From: Fidelibacterota bacterium
Lineage (GTDB): Bacteria > Fidelibacterota > Fidelibacteria > Fidelibacterales > Fidelibacteraceae
Assembly: GCA_028718545.1 (NCBI GenBank)
Contig: JAQULT010000005.1
Span: forward strand, 1-51,712
DNA: 51,712 nucleotides
Reading direction: 5' to 3'
Shown here: positions 44,241-51,712 of the stretch, piece by piece
Layout of the letters: each line of letters starts with the position of its first letter
Position numbering within the stretch: the stretch's first letter is position 1
Notes under the pieces: generated by a model
What the model saw: the letters and a program-made list of their open reading frames with translations, nothing else
What the model was told of the DNA's origin: nothing
The model's database searches: none
Position numbers and translations under genes: made by a program

Positions 44241-45374
44241 ATGGATATTTTAAAGAAGAACGCTTCTAAAAAAGAAAAACGCTACCGGATCAGCCAGCAT
44301 CAGCTGTATCTGGTTCTGCCGGATGTCTGGCGTAAACTCAAGCGCGCCAATAAAATCGACAAAAAATATCGCCCGGTTGCACGTCGCATTGCCTGGATCA
44401 GTTACCTGACCCGCCCTCTGCAGGTTCTGCAGAACAGTCTGAATCGCCGCGCCCTGAAAAACATTACTTTTGAGGATCAGCCGCCGCTCTTTATTCTGGG
44501 ACATTGGCGCAGCGGGACCACTTTTCTACATTATACGCTTTCCAAGGACAGGCAGTTTGCCTATCTGTGCAATTACCAGAATTTTGCATTTAACATTGCA
44601 CTGCTGAGCCGCAAAGGTCTGCGGGCGATCTCACGGCTCTGGTTCCCGGAAAAACGCCCCCAGGACAACATTAAAATGTCTCCCTATTATCCGGCAGAGG
44701 AAGAACAGCCTTTCACGACCATTTCAACGCGCTCCGGAATGCATAGCTTTTTCTTCCCGAGAAACCGCATGTATTTCGACAAGTACAATATTTTCAAAGG
44801 TATCAATGCCAGGGAAAAGCGGCTCTGGCAGCGTGATTACCGCTGGCTCCTGCGAAATATTAGCCTGTATATGGAAAACAAACCCCTGCTCTTGAAAAAT
44901 CCGCACAACACCGGTCGCGTACGCGAATTACTGGAATTGTTCCCCAACGCAAAATTCATTTTTTTACATCGTGAGCCCTATACGACCTTCCTCTCCACGC
45001 TGCATCTCTGGGATACTGTTGTTAGAACGCAGTTTTTCCAGGAAGTGAGTGATGAGGAGATCCGGGAAATGGTGATCTATATGTTCCGGGAGACCTTGCG
45101 AAAATATCTGGACGAACGCGATCTGATTCCTGAAGGCAACCTGATCGAAGTTCCCTATACCGAACTGGATGCGGATCCGTTGGGGACGGTAAAAAAGATT
45201 TACAAAGAGTTGGGAATTCCGGGTTACAAGGAGGCAGAACCTTATATTCTTAAACATTTGGAAAAGGTCCGGGATTACAAGAAGAACGTTTTTCGCGAAC
45301 TCGACCAAGATTTGAAGAAGCGCATTTACCGCGAACTGAAATTCTATTTTGATGCTTTCGGTTATGAACAATAA
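44241..45374 (+). CDS. PAPS-dependent sulfotransferase family protein
   Basis: 377 residues. The 5'-phosphosulfate-binding loop is GHWRSGTTFLHYTL at 87-100. The 3'-phosphate-binding part is around KNPHNTGRVRELLELFPNAKFIFLHREPYTTFLST (core FIFLHREPYTTFLST). The C-terminal EVPYTELDADPLGTVKKIYKELG (VPYTELDADPLGTVKKIYKE) is typical of the Sulfotransfer_3 group. No signal peptide or clear membrane segment is seen, so it is probably cytoplasmic. It would move sulfate from PAPS onto a lipid, polyketide, sugar or peptide; the acceptor cannot be read. As the last gene of the PAPS-making operon it is the evident consumer of PAPS in this locus. Confidence 0.88.
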   Translation: MDILKKNASKKEKRYRISQHQLYLVLPDVWRKLKRANKIDKKYRPVARRIAWISYLTRPLQVLQNSLNRRALKNITFEDQPPLFILGHWRSGTTFLHYTLSKDRQFAYLCNYQNFAFNIALLSRKGLRAISRLWFPEKRPQDNIKMSPYYPAEEEQPFTTISTRSGMHSFFFPRNRMYFDKYNIFKGINAREKRLWQRDYRWLLRNISLYMENKPLLLKNPHNTGRVRELLELFPNAKFIFLHREPYTTFLSTLHLWDTVVRTQFFQEVSDEEIREMVIYMFRETLRKYLDERDLIPEGNLIEVPYTELDADPLGTVKKIYKELGIPGYKEAEPYILKHLEKVRDYKKNVFRELDQDLKKRIYRELKFYFDAFGYEQ

Positions 45375-45480
45375 TCGAACCGTTGCATTTGCTTCAGGAT
45401 CAATATTCAATTCGAAATTTGAAATTCAATATTCAATATTTAATATTCGATACGCATCCCGAATCGCGGGCAACACGGAG
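45375..45480. other. AT-rich intergenic word repeats after the sulfotransferase gene
   Basis: Between the sulfotransferase stop and the 14-bp repeats lies AT-rich sequence built from variants of 'aattcaatattcaat' and 'aatttgaaattc' (about 45400-45452), many of them self-complementary. No ORF with a ribosome-binding site and no clear terminator is visible. Similar short words recur in the 49.6-50.6 kb gap. Confidence 0.5.
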
Positions 45481-45489
45481 GCAGCAGTT

Positions 45490-45538
45490 TTGAGTCAAAT
45501 TATTTGACTCAAATTATTTGAGTCAATTTAATTGACCC
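45490..45538. repeat. Three and a half copies of the 14-bp repeat (locus 3)
   Basis: TTGAGTCAAATTAT (45490-45503), TTGACTCAAATTAT (45504-45517), TTGAGTCAATTTAA (45518-45531) and a partial TTGACCC (45532-45538), in exact 14-base phase. The central base of the TTGAsTCAA core alternates G/C, so neighbouring units are inverted copies. Units 1 and 2 can fold into an 11-base hairpin (TTTGAGTCAAA-TTA-TTTGACTCAAA). Confidence 0.75.
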
Positions 45539-45582
45539 GATGTTTTCCTTCAGAAAAGGGCTTGCGATGCCGCGGTTAAAGA

Positions 45583-45612
45583 GCTCAAGTAGCCTTTCGG
45601 CTTCCGGTGAGC
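45583..45612 (+). other. Structured intergenic stretch upstream of the carbamate kinase gene
   Basis: Nested inverted repeat: outer arms GCTCA (45583-45587) and TGAGC (45608-45612), inner arms AGCC and GGCT around a TTTC loop (45591-45602). A competing pairing GTAG (45589-45592) / CTAC (45615-45618) exists. It could be an RNA structure, but no run of Ts follows. A TATAAT box at 45695-45700 downstream suggests that the carbamate kinase promoter lies after it. No known RNA family was recognised. Confidence 0.3.
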
Positions 45613-45694
45613 GACTACCATTTGTATTTATTAAAAATATTGCTTACATTTCTTAAGCATTTTTAAGATCTGTCAGCGGGAACGAAAAACCGGG

Positions 45695-45700
45695 TATAAT
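45695..45700 (+). promoter_or_regulatory. Probable -10 box of the carbamate kinase gene
   Basis: Perfect TATAAT 54 bases before the chosen ATG (45754). The -35 region is poor (TGTCAG at 45671-45676, 18 bases away). Confidence 0.45.
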
Positions 45701-45753
45701 AATACTCCGGAACCGCAGCAATCTTTTTACGTATTGTCAACGGGAGAGTGTTC

Positions 45754-46695
45754 ATGAAAGTCATTACGATTGCACTGGGGGGAAATGCGCTGGGAAACAA
45801 TCCAAAAGAGCAGCAGGAAAATATTGACAAGGCGGTACCTTCCCTGGTGGATCTGATCACGCAGGGACACAAGATCATTTTGACGCACGGGAACGGCCCG
45901 CAGGTGGGGATGATCTACAAGGCCTTTGATTTTGCCTCGGCGCATACGGATAAGATCTGTCGTTTCGAACTGCAGGAATGTACGGCCATGAGCCAGGGTT
46001 ACATCGGTTATCATTTACAGAAAGGGATCCGCAAGGAACTGCAGCGCCTGGGCATGCCCTGGCACGTATCGACCCTGGTCTCCCAGGTAGAAGTGTACCG
46101 TCATGATCCCAGCTTCCAGAACCCCGACAAACCTATCGGGGATTTTTACCGGAAAGAAGAGGCCGAAGCGATCATGAACGCAGATCCTTCCCAGATTTTT
46201 AAAGAGGACGCCGGCCGCGGGTGGCGACGCGTTGTGCCTTCTCCGAAACCGGTACGTATCGTCGAAGCGGAGTCGATTCTAAACCTGCTGGACCACAAAT
46301 TCATCGTCATTACCTGCGGTGGCGGCGGCGTCCCGGTCGTAAAGGACGAGGACGGGAATTACCAGGGTGTTTCCGCCGTGATCGATAAAGACCACAGCGC
46401 GGCACTGCTGGCGGACTTGGTTGAGGCGCATTATCTGATCATTCTGACCCCGGTAGACCGTGTTGCCCTGCATTATGGAACGCCGCAGCAGCGGGAGTTG
46501 ACGGAAATCGGCAGCAGCGAAGCGCGACGTTATATTAAGGAGGGACATTTTGCAGCCGGAAGCATGCTGCCCAAGATCGAAGCGGCGCTGCGCTTTGTTG
46601 AAGGCGGCCGCGGCCGCCAGGCTGTGATCACCTCATTGGAAAAAGCACATCTGGCACTGTCGGGAAAGATCGGTACGCGAATCTACAAGTCCTAA
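45754..46695 (+). CDS. arcC: Carbamate kinase
   Basis: 313 residues. Interconverts carbamoyl phosphate plus ADP with carbamate plus ATP, usually the ATP-yielding last step of arginine, agmatine, allantoin or purine catabolism. The ATG at 45754 is chosen over the GTG two codons earlier because gggag lies 7 bases upstream. Amino-acid-kinase-fold motifs: IALGGNALG at the start, LTHGNGPQVG near 48, RRVVPSPKPVRIVE near 155, VITCGGGGVPV near 190 and IDKDHSAALLA. No arginine deiminase or ornithine carbamoyltransferase genes are nearby, so the pathway is open. Confidence 0.95.
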   Translation: MKVITIALGGNALGNNPKEQQENIDKAVPSLVDLITQGHKIILTHGNGPQVGMIYKAFDFASAHTDKICRFELQECTAMSQGYIGYHLQKGIRKELQRLGMPWHVSTLVSQVEVYRHDPSFQNPDKPIGDFYRKEEAEAIMNADPSQIFKEDAGRGWRRVVPSPKPVRIVEAESILNLLDHKFIVITCGGGGVPVVKDEDGNYQGVSAVIDKDHSAALLADLVEAHYLIILTPVDRVALHYGTPQQRELTEIGSSEARRYIKEGHFAAGSMLPKIEAALRFVEGGRGRQAVITSLEKAHLALSGKIGTRIYKS

Positions 46696-46841
46696 AAATA
46701 CAAGATTATAACTTAATAAATAACAATGAGATAAGATTTGTATAAGCAAGCCTTCCGGGATTTGCGCAAATCTTCCCATCTTCCTTGCTTTTCGCTTCCG
46801 AATCGTATATATTTCAAATCTAAACAGAAAGGAAAGAAAAC

Positions 46842-49559
46842 ATGAAACACGTATATTTGTTCGGAGCCGGTAAGGCGGACGGAAAAGCCAGCGAAAAGAA
46901 TCTGCTCGGTGGAAAAGGTGCCAACCTTGCGGAAATGAACCGCATCGGTGTTCCGGTACCGGCAGGTTTTACCATCACGACCGAAGTCTGTACGCTCTGG
47001 TATGAAGAAGGTAAGGAAAATGTGATCAAAAAGATCACACCAGAAGTCGAAGCCGGTGTCCGGCATATGGAAAAAGTCATGGATGCCACTTTCGGCGATC
47101 CGGCGAATCCCCTGCTGATCTCGGTCCGTTCCGGTGCGCGCGTTTCCATGCCGGGAATGATGGACACCGTTCTGAACCTGGGAATGAATGATACGGTTGT
47201 CGAAGGTCTTGCGAAAAAATCCGGCAACGAACGCTTCGCCTGGGATTCCTACCGCCGCTTTGTGCAGATGTTCGGCGACGTAGTACTGGGGATGAAACCG
47301 GAGAATAAAGAGGATATCGATCCTTTCGAAGCGATTATCGAAGAGGTCAAAGAAGCCAAGGGTGTCGAACTGGATACCGATCTGGAAGTCAAGGACCTCA
47401 AAGAGCTGGTCACAAAATTCAAAGCGGCCGTTAAAAAGGTAACCGGTCACGATTTCCCGGCCGATCCCTGGGAACAGCTTTGGGGTGCCATCGGTGCGGT
47501 TTTCGGAAGCTGGAATAACTACCGGGCAAAAGTATACCGTAAGATGCACGGTTATCCCGATGAATGGGGGACCGCGGTGAATGTCCAGGCAATGGTATAC
47601 GGCAATATGGGCAATAATTCTGCCACTGGCGTTGCTTTTACCCGCGATGCCGCCACTGGCGAAGATATTTTCAACGGTGAATACCTGATCAACGCTCAGG
47701 GCGAAGATGTGGTTGCCGGTGTCCGCACGCCGCAGCAGATCACCCTGGAAGGAGCCCGCCGCTGGGCAAAGCTGGCCGGTGTCTCGGAACAGGAACGCAT
47801 TAAAAAATTCCCCTCCCTTGAAGAAGCCATGCCAGAAGCTTATAAACAACTCGATGAGATCCAGCAGAAGCTGGAAGATCATTACAAAGATATGCAGGAC
47901 CTGGAATTCACGATCCAGGACGGCCGTCTCTGGCTGTTGCAGACCCGTAACGGCAAGCGCACCGGCGCGGCAATGGTCAAGATCGCAATGGATGTGCTCC
48001 GTGATGGGAAGATCAGTGAAAAAGACGCGATCAAACGCGTTGAGCCCAACAAACTGGATGAACTTCTGCACCCGGTGTTTGATGCTTCCGCAATAAAGGC
48101 CGCTAAAACGGTCGCAAAAGGCTTACCCGCATCTCCGGGAGCCGCTACCGGTCGCATTGTGTTCTTTGCCGACGAAGCCGAAGCATGGGCCCAAAAGGGC
48201 GAAAAGGTTATCCTGGTCCGCATGGAGACGTCCCCGGAAGATCTGGCCGGCATGGATGCCGCAGAAGGTATTCTGACCGCCCGCGGCGGTATGACCTCCC
48301 ACGCTGCCGTTGTGGCCCGCGGAATGGGAAAATGCTGCGTTTCCGGCGCAGGAAAGATCGTGATCAATTATAAAGAACGCGTCATGAACATTGACGGAAA
48401 AAAATATAAGGAAGGCGACTGGATCTCCCTGAACGGTTCCACCGGTGAAGTCTACGAAGGCAAGATCAAGACCATCGATCCGGAACTCAGCGGCGATTTC
48501 GGCAAGCTCATGGATCTCTGCGACAAGCATACCCGCATGGGCGTCCGCACCAACGCCGATACTCCCCACGACGCCGCTGTTGCGCGGAATTTCGGTGCCA
48601 TCGGCATCGGTCTCTGCCGCACGGAACACATGTTCTTTGAAGGCGACCGCATCAAGGCCATTCGCGAAATGATCCTCAGTGAAGACCAGAAAGGACGCGA
48701 AAAGGCGCTTGCCAAGATCCTGCCCTATCAGCGTAAGGATTTTGAGGGGATCTTTGAAGCCATGAACGGACTGCCGGTCACCATTCGTCTGCTGGACCCG
48801 CCTCTGCACGAATTCGTTCCTCACGAAGAAGCCAATCAAAAGGAAATGGCCGAAGAAATGGGGATCCCGGTCGAGACCATTCGCGACAAGGTGCATTCGC
48901 TTGAGGAAATGAACCCCATGCTGGGTCACCGCGGCTGCCGTCTGGGCAATACCTATCCGGAAATTACCGAAATGCAGACCCGCGCCATCATTGAAGCGGC
49001 GTTGAACTGCAAGGCCAAAGGCATTGACGCCAAACCGGAGATCATGGTACCCCTGATCGGGACCAAGGCCGAATACGACCTGCAGGACGCGATCATCCGT
49101 GCAACCGCCGAAAAGGTCTTTGAAGAAAAAGACGCCCGGGTGGATTTCCTGGTCGGCACCATGATCGAGATCCCGCGCGCGGCACTGCTTGCCGACGAAG
49201 TCGCAAAAAGCGCCGAGTTCTTCTCTTTCGGGACCAACGATCTGACCCAGATGACTTTTGGTTACAGCCGTGACGATGCCGGGAAATTCCTGCCCATCTA
49301 TCTGGAAAAACAACTCCTGAAAGACGATCCTTTCCAGAAACTGGACCAGGAAGGTGTCGGACAACTGGTAGAAATCGGTACACAGCGTGGCCGTTCCTCG
49401 CGACCGGATCTTAAAGTCGGGATCTGCGGTGAACATGGCGGCGAACCCAGCTCGGTCAAATTCTGCCATAAGGTCGGCATGAACTATGTCAGCTGCTCGC
49501 CCTTCCGCGTTCCCATCGCCCGTCTTGCCGCCGCGCAGGCCGCGATCGAAGAAAAGTGA
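46842..49559 (+). CDS. ppdK: Pyruvate, phosphate dikinase
   Basis: 905 residues, usual length. Interconverts pyruvate, ATP and phosphate with PEP, AMP and pyrophosphate; in anaerobes it often works glycolytically with pyrophosphate. Domain order: ATP-grasp N-terminal part (LLGGKGANLAEMNRIGVPVPAGF, quoted in part; SVRSGARVSMPGMMDTVLNLG in part), the phosphohistidine domain with His487 in GGMTSHAAVVARGMG, and the C-terminal TIM-barrel PEP/pyruvate domain with LCRTEHMFF, GTNDLTQMTFGYSRDD and GICGEHGGEPSS carrying the catalytic Cys. Codon use looks strongly biased (GAA, AAG, CCG, CTG), as expected for a highly expressed gene. The upstream SD is gaaagga. A terminator follows. Confidence 0.97.
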   Translation: MKHVYLFGAGKADGKASEKNLLGGKGANLAEMNRIGVPVPAGFTITTEVCTLWYEEGKENVIKKITPEVEAGVRHMEKVMDATFGDPANPLLISVRSGARVSMPGMMDTVLNLGMNDTVVEGLAKKSGNERFAWDSYRRFVQMFGDVVLGMKPENKEDIDPFEAIIEEVKEAKGVELDTDLEVKDLKELVTKFKAAVKKVTGHDFPADPWEQLWGAIGAVFGSWNNYRAKVYRKMHGYPDEWGTAVNVQAMVYGNMGNNSATGVAFTRDAATGEDIFNGEYLINAQGEDVVAGVRTPQQITLEGARRWAKLAGVSEQERIKKFPSLEEAMPEAYKQLDEIQQKLEDHYKDMQDLEFTIQDGRLWLLQTRNGKRTGAAMVKIAMDVLRDGKISEKDAIKRVEPNKLDELLHPVFDASAIKAAKTVAKGLPASPGAATGRIVFFADEAEAWAQKGEKVILVRMETSPEDLAGMDAAEGILTARGGMTSHAAVVARGMGKCCVSGAGKIVINYKERVMNIDGKKYKEGDWISLNGSTGEVYEGKIKTIDPELSGDFGKLMDLCDKHTRMGVRTNADTPHDAAVARNFGAIGIGLCRTEHMFFEGDRIKAIREMILSEDQKGREKALAKILPYQRKDFEGIFEAMNGLPVTIRLLDPPLHEFVPHEEANQKEMAEEMGIPVETIRDKVHSLEEMNPMLGHRGCRLGNTYPEITEMQTRAIIEAALNCKAKGIDAKPEIMVPLIGTKAEYDLQDAIIRATAEKVFEEKDARVDFLVGTMIEIPRAALLADEVAKSAEFFSFGTNDLTQMTFGYSRDDAGKFLPIYLEKQLLKDDPFQKLDQEGVGQLVEIGTQRGRSSRPDLKVGICGEHGGEPSSVKFCHKVGMNYVSCSPFRVPIARLAAAQAAIEEK

Positions 49560-49580
49560 TTCTGTAAGCTACATAATAAA

Positions 49581-49612
49581 AAAGACCCTTCAATTTGGAG
49601 GGTCTTTTGTTT
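49581..49612 (+). terminator. Intrinsic terminator after ppdK
   Basis: Nine-base stem aaagaccct (49581-49589) / agggtcttt (49599-49607), loop tcaatttgg, T-rich 3' side; 22 bases past the ppdK stop. Confidence 0.88.
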
Positions 49613-49726
49613 TATGACGGGAGAAATCCGTAAAACTCTCCTTGGGACAGGATCAACCGAATGTTTTTAGACAGGATCATCCCGTAGGGATCCCCATGGG
49701 ACAGGATAAACCGGATATTTTTTTTA

Positions 49727-49896
49727 GACAGGATCACAGGATGTACAGGATAGCTTTATAGACAGGATCACAGGATGTACAGGATAGCTTTATTGACAGG
49801 ATCACAGGATGTACAGGATAGCTTTATTGACAGGATCACAGGATGTACAGGATAGCTTTATTGACAGGATCACAGGATGTACAGGATAGTTTTTGG
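49727..49896. repeat. 34-bp tandem repeat array, five copies
   Basis: Units start at 49727, 49761, 49795, 49829 and 49863, exactly 34 bases apart. Each unit is itself three 'acaggat' words (gacaggat, cacaggat, gtacaggat) plus a 9-base tail agctttatt. The first copy differs by one base in the tail, and the last loses the tail after 'atag'. Degenerate relatives flank the array on both sides. There are no unique spacers, so it is not CRISPR. Confidence 0.9.
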
Positions 49897-50168
49897 AGAC
49901 AGAATATAAGGGATAGTTTTTATTGATAAAACATACCGGATATTGTTTTAGAACTCGACGACTAAACGACTCGACAACTCGACGTTCTTTTAGACAGGAT
50001 CATCCCGTAGGGATCCCTTTGGGACAGGATATACAGGATAGTTTCATTGATAAAACATACCGGATATTGTTTTTGTTCTCGATAACTTAACAACTTTTAA
50101 TCCCCGAATCTCCGAGGTGTCGGAGCGAAGGGAATCGACATTCTCTTGAATCTTGAATCAACCAACGC

Positions 50169-50254
50169 TGTCATCCTAAGCGAAATCCTGCAAGGCTCCG
50201 TAGGAGCAAAGCAGGACGCAGTCGAAGGATTCCTTCTCTCATGCCGGGATGACA
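50169..50254. repeat. 86-bp inverted-repeat element (MITE-like)
   Basis: Terminal inverted repeats TGTCATCC (50169-50176) and GGATGACA (50247-50254). Inside is a nested hairpin TCCTGC (50186-50191) / GCAGGA (50211-50216) and, at its tip, GCTCC-gta-GGAGC (50195-50207). The phrase 'gtcatcctaagcgaa...gtcgaaggat...ccgggatgac' resembles a dispersed non-coding element I have seen in intergenic DNA of many unrelated phyla. No transposase is nearby. Confidence 0.65.
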
Positions 50255-50572
50255 ATCTTGTTTGAATCTTGAATCTTAAATGTTGAATCAAAATCTCGAC
50301 GACTCAACGGTTCGACAAATCGACATTCATTTGATCTTTAAACCTTGAACTTTGAGCACTGAGCGTTGAGCAACAGAGAAAAGAAGTATGGGAGAAAGGG
50401 AGAGGTGGAGAAGAGGAAGTTAAGAGGCTGATAACTTTAGTAATCGGAATTATTTTGAATCTTGAATATTAAATGTTGAATCGACATCTCGACATTCTTT
50501 TGAGCACTGAGCAGCGGGACAAATAACGCATAACTCATCAATCATAACCACGAACGGCTTCCGGCTTCTGAT

Positions 50573-51712
50573 TTAATGCATATACCGCGCAATAACCTCG
50601 ATCAGATAATTGATTCGCGAACGTTCATTATAGTCCAAAGCACCCTGCGTCCGGCATTTATGAATTCCGCGTTGCAGGAAATCCTTGATATTTTCGAGTT
50701 TTGAAGGCATTTCGATATCCCCGCGGATAATACGTTTTTGAACGAATTCAAAAACATTCTGGTTCTTGGAGATCAGTTCGTCGTCGTCCATCCGCGAAAA
50801 AATATCCTTCATGGTCAGCATGGAGGCCAGATCGTCCTCGCCCAGTCGCCGGTATTCAAAGAGTGCGGGATCGGCGCCGCTCAGCAGGGAAAGCAGATAG
50901 GCAAGATAGTTGCTGATATTCCGCAGTTTTGGATAATCCAGCTTCTCTGCGGTATCGTAGTAGGTGTGGTAATCGTTGAATTTGCCGGCGGTCATAAAAA
51001 GATAGGGAAGGTTGAAATCCTGCAGGGGGACATAGTCGCCCGAGGGTGGAATGGCATGTGCGCCGATACGCATGGGAGAAAGATTGGGAACCGCATGTGC
51101 CATTTCGTCCAGCAGCGGGCCCAGCCCGGATTTTTCGGCGCCGATCACAAAAAATATTTCCTGGAATTTTTCGGGTACCCGGCCTTCGCCCATGCGATGC
51201 GCCATTAGATCCAGAATAATGGCAAGATCGATGCGCGCGATAATGTCAGGAAAATCCTTACAGAAATGCGCGGCACCCATATGTTCGGAATTGAAATAGG
51301 GGGGTTCCTCCGCATCAAAACAAGTGATCATTATACTGCGCCGTTCGTCCTTGTTCTCCGCCAGCGTTTCATTCAGGGTCGCAGCGGCATGAATGATCGC
51401 CGCGATGGCGGCGGCATTGTCATCCGCTCCGGGATAATAGCGCAGTCCCGTTTTGTACTTTCCCAGGTGATCGTAATGGGCATCGATCAGAATAATGCGT
51501 TCGGCCAGTGCGCCGCGACCGGGAATTAGTCCGATAATGTTTGCTCCGCTTTCACCATCGGGAAGCTCACCGAAAGGATGAATAAAACTACCGTCGCTGC
51601 CAAAGGGATGAATGCCTGCCCGGATCATGTTGTCAATAATATAGTTTCTGGCGGCTTCGGAACCGGGTGTGCCGGTACGGCGTCCGCTGCAGGCGCGGGA
51701 GGCCAGAAAATG
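50573..51712 (-). CDS. M28-family metallopeptidase (cut by right edge)
   Basis: The frame stays open to base 51712, upstream of the first ATG at 51628. The extra codons encode GRRTGTPGSEAARNYIIDNM, the normal family lead-in, so the true start is outside the window. The di-zinc site is visible: IDAHYDHLGK (His, Asp ligands' region), PGADDNAAAIAAIIHAA (second Asp), CFDAEEPPYF (catalytic Glu and Glu ligand), a LDLMAH Asp, and a final His in YHTYYDTAEKL. It is an aminopeptidase or glutaminyl-cyclase-like hydrolase; export is likely by family, but the signal peptide would be beyond the edge. The C-terminal ~90 residues are helical without recognised motifs. Confidence 0.9.
   Translation of the reverse strand, partial: HFLASRACSGRRTGTPGSEAARNYIIDNMIRAGIHPFGSDGSFIHPFGELPDGESGANIIGLIPGRGALAERIILIDAHYDHLGKYKTGLRYYPGADDNAAAIAAIIHAAATLNETLAENKDERRSIMITCFDAEEPPYFNSEHMGAAHFCKDFPDIIARIDLAIILDLMAHRMGEGRVPEKFQEIFFVIGAEKSGLGPLLDEMAHAVPNLSPMRIGAHAIPPSGDYVPLQDFNLPYLFMTAGKFNDYHTYYDTAEKLDYPKLRNISNYLAYLLSLLSGADPALFEYRRLGEDDLASMLTMKDIFSRMDDDELISKNQNVFEFVQKRIIRGDIEMPSKLENIKDFLQRGIHKCRTQGALDYNERSRINYLIEVIARYMH

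Larger units (their letters stand above)
49613..50572. other. Gene-free repeat island between ppdK and the M28 peptidase gene
   Basis: About 960 bases with no credible ORF. From left to right: degenerate 'acaggat' units, some with a 'catcccgtagggatccc' insert (49670-49705 and again at 49996-50030); the 34-bp tandem array (49727-49896); 'gataaaacataccggatattg' units (49925 and 50048); runs of 'ctcgacgact' words (49953-49984, 50289-50325); a small hairpin ctccga-ggtg-tcggag (50110-50125); the 86-bp inverted-repeat element (50169-50254); 'gaatcttgaatc' and 'gagcactgagc' words. Composition differs from the coding DNA on both sides. Confidence 0.7.

Noticed and set aside
46713..49469. Two long minus-strand open frames (46713-48071 and 48123-49469) opposite ppdK
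   Set aside because: They lie in one antisense frame of a strongly codon-biased gene, have no SD, and their translations are repetitive shadow sequence. PPDK is unmistakable on the plus strand.
49727..49896. CRISPR array
   Set aside because: The 34-base units are directly adjacent with no unique spacers, and no cas genes are present.

Overview
The window looks like chromosome from a Gram-negative member of the FCB (Fibrobacteres-Chlorobi-Bacteroidetes) superphylum or a relative such as Calditrichota, Marinimicrobia or Cloacimonadota. The clues are a secreted protein ending in a FlgD-like/type IX sorting domain (2295-4799), a DUF5916 outer-membrane protein, an RND/TolC efflux system, a two-domain CysNC, HPr kinase in a Gram-negative setting, and intergenic DNA rich in 'acaggat' word repeats. 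No rRNA or tRNA was seen, so the placement is inference. TGA is used as an ordinary stop (for example ppdK and the SRAP gene), so the standard code applies.

Layout. 1-2240: 3' end of an isoleucyl-tRNA synthetase gene and a DksA/TraR-type zinc-finger gene with a terminator. 2295-8250 (minus): a surface protein with tandem cadherin-like repeats, a DUF5916 gene split by one in-frame TGA, and a GNAT acetyltransferase. 8262-14696 (minus): a tetR-tolC-adaptor-RND operon with a perfect-arm inverted repeat in front of tetR. 14771-17440: methionine synthesis by direct sulfhydrylation (metY, metA) behind what reads as a Met/Cys leader-peptide attenuator; the cassette is bracketed by copies of a 14-bp repeat. 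17455-22169 (minus): mutS2 and priA. 22229-23883: a trpR-trpB pair with its own promoter/operator. 23903-30979 (minus): hprK, hpf, xer recombinase, rluD-type pseudouridine synthase, lspA, plsC, serS and an AONS-family acyltransferase. 31125-34592: a UPF0316 membrane protein, a lipoprotein oligopeptidase B and an SRAP/YedK protein. 34743-37895 (minus): an ECF sigma factor, its likely anti-sigma factor, a Spy/CpxP-like protein, a putative outer-membrane protein and a lipoprotein. 38106-39452: peptidase C1B (PepC). 39570-45374: a tight five-gene operon for making PAPS, using it in a sulfotransferase and probably recycling PAP. 45754-49559: carbamate kinase and pyruvate phosphate dikinase. 49613-50572: a gene-free, repeat-rich kilobase. 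50573-51712 (minus): an M28 peptidase running off the right edge.

Two systems stand out. First, the metY-metA leader (about 14985-15120) has a -10 box, an SD, a 14-codon ORF beginning Met-Met-Gly-Met-Cys, a hairpin over those codons, a possible antiterminator and an intrinsic terminator. That is the architecture of classical ribosome-mediated attenuation, here apparently sensing methionine. Second, the cysC-cysD-cysNC cluster has no PAPS reductase beside it. Instead it ends in a sulfotransferase and begins with a DUF2061-PHP phosphoesterase fusion whose best contextual role is PAP removal. This points to sulfation of a cell product rather than sulfate assimilation. Functional statements come from reading motifs and gene order; no database search was run.
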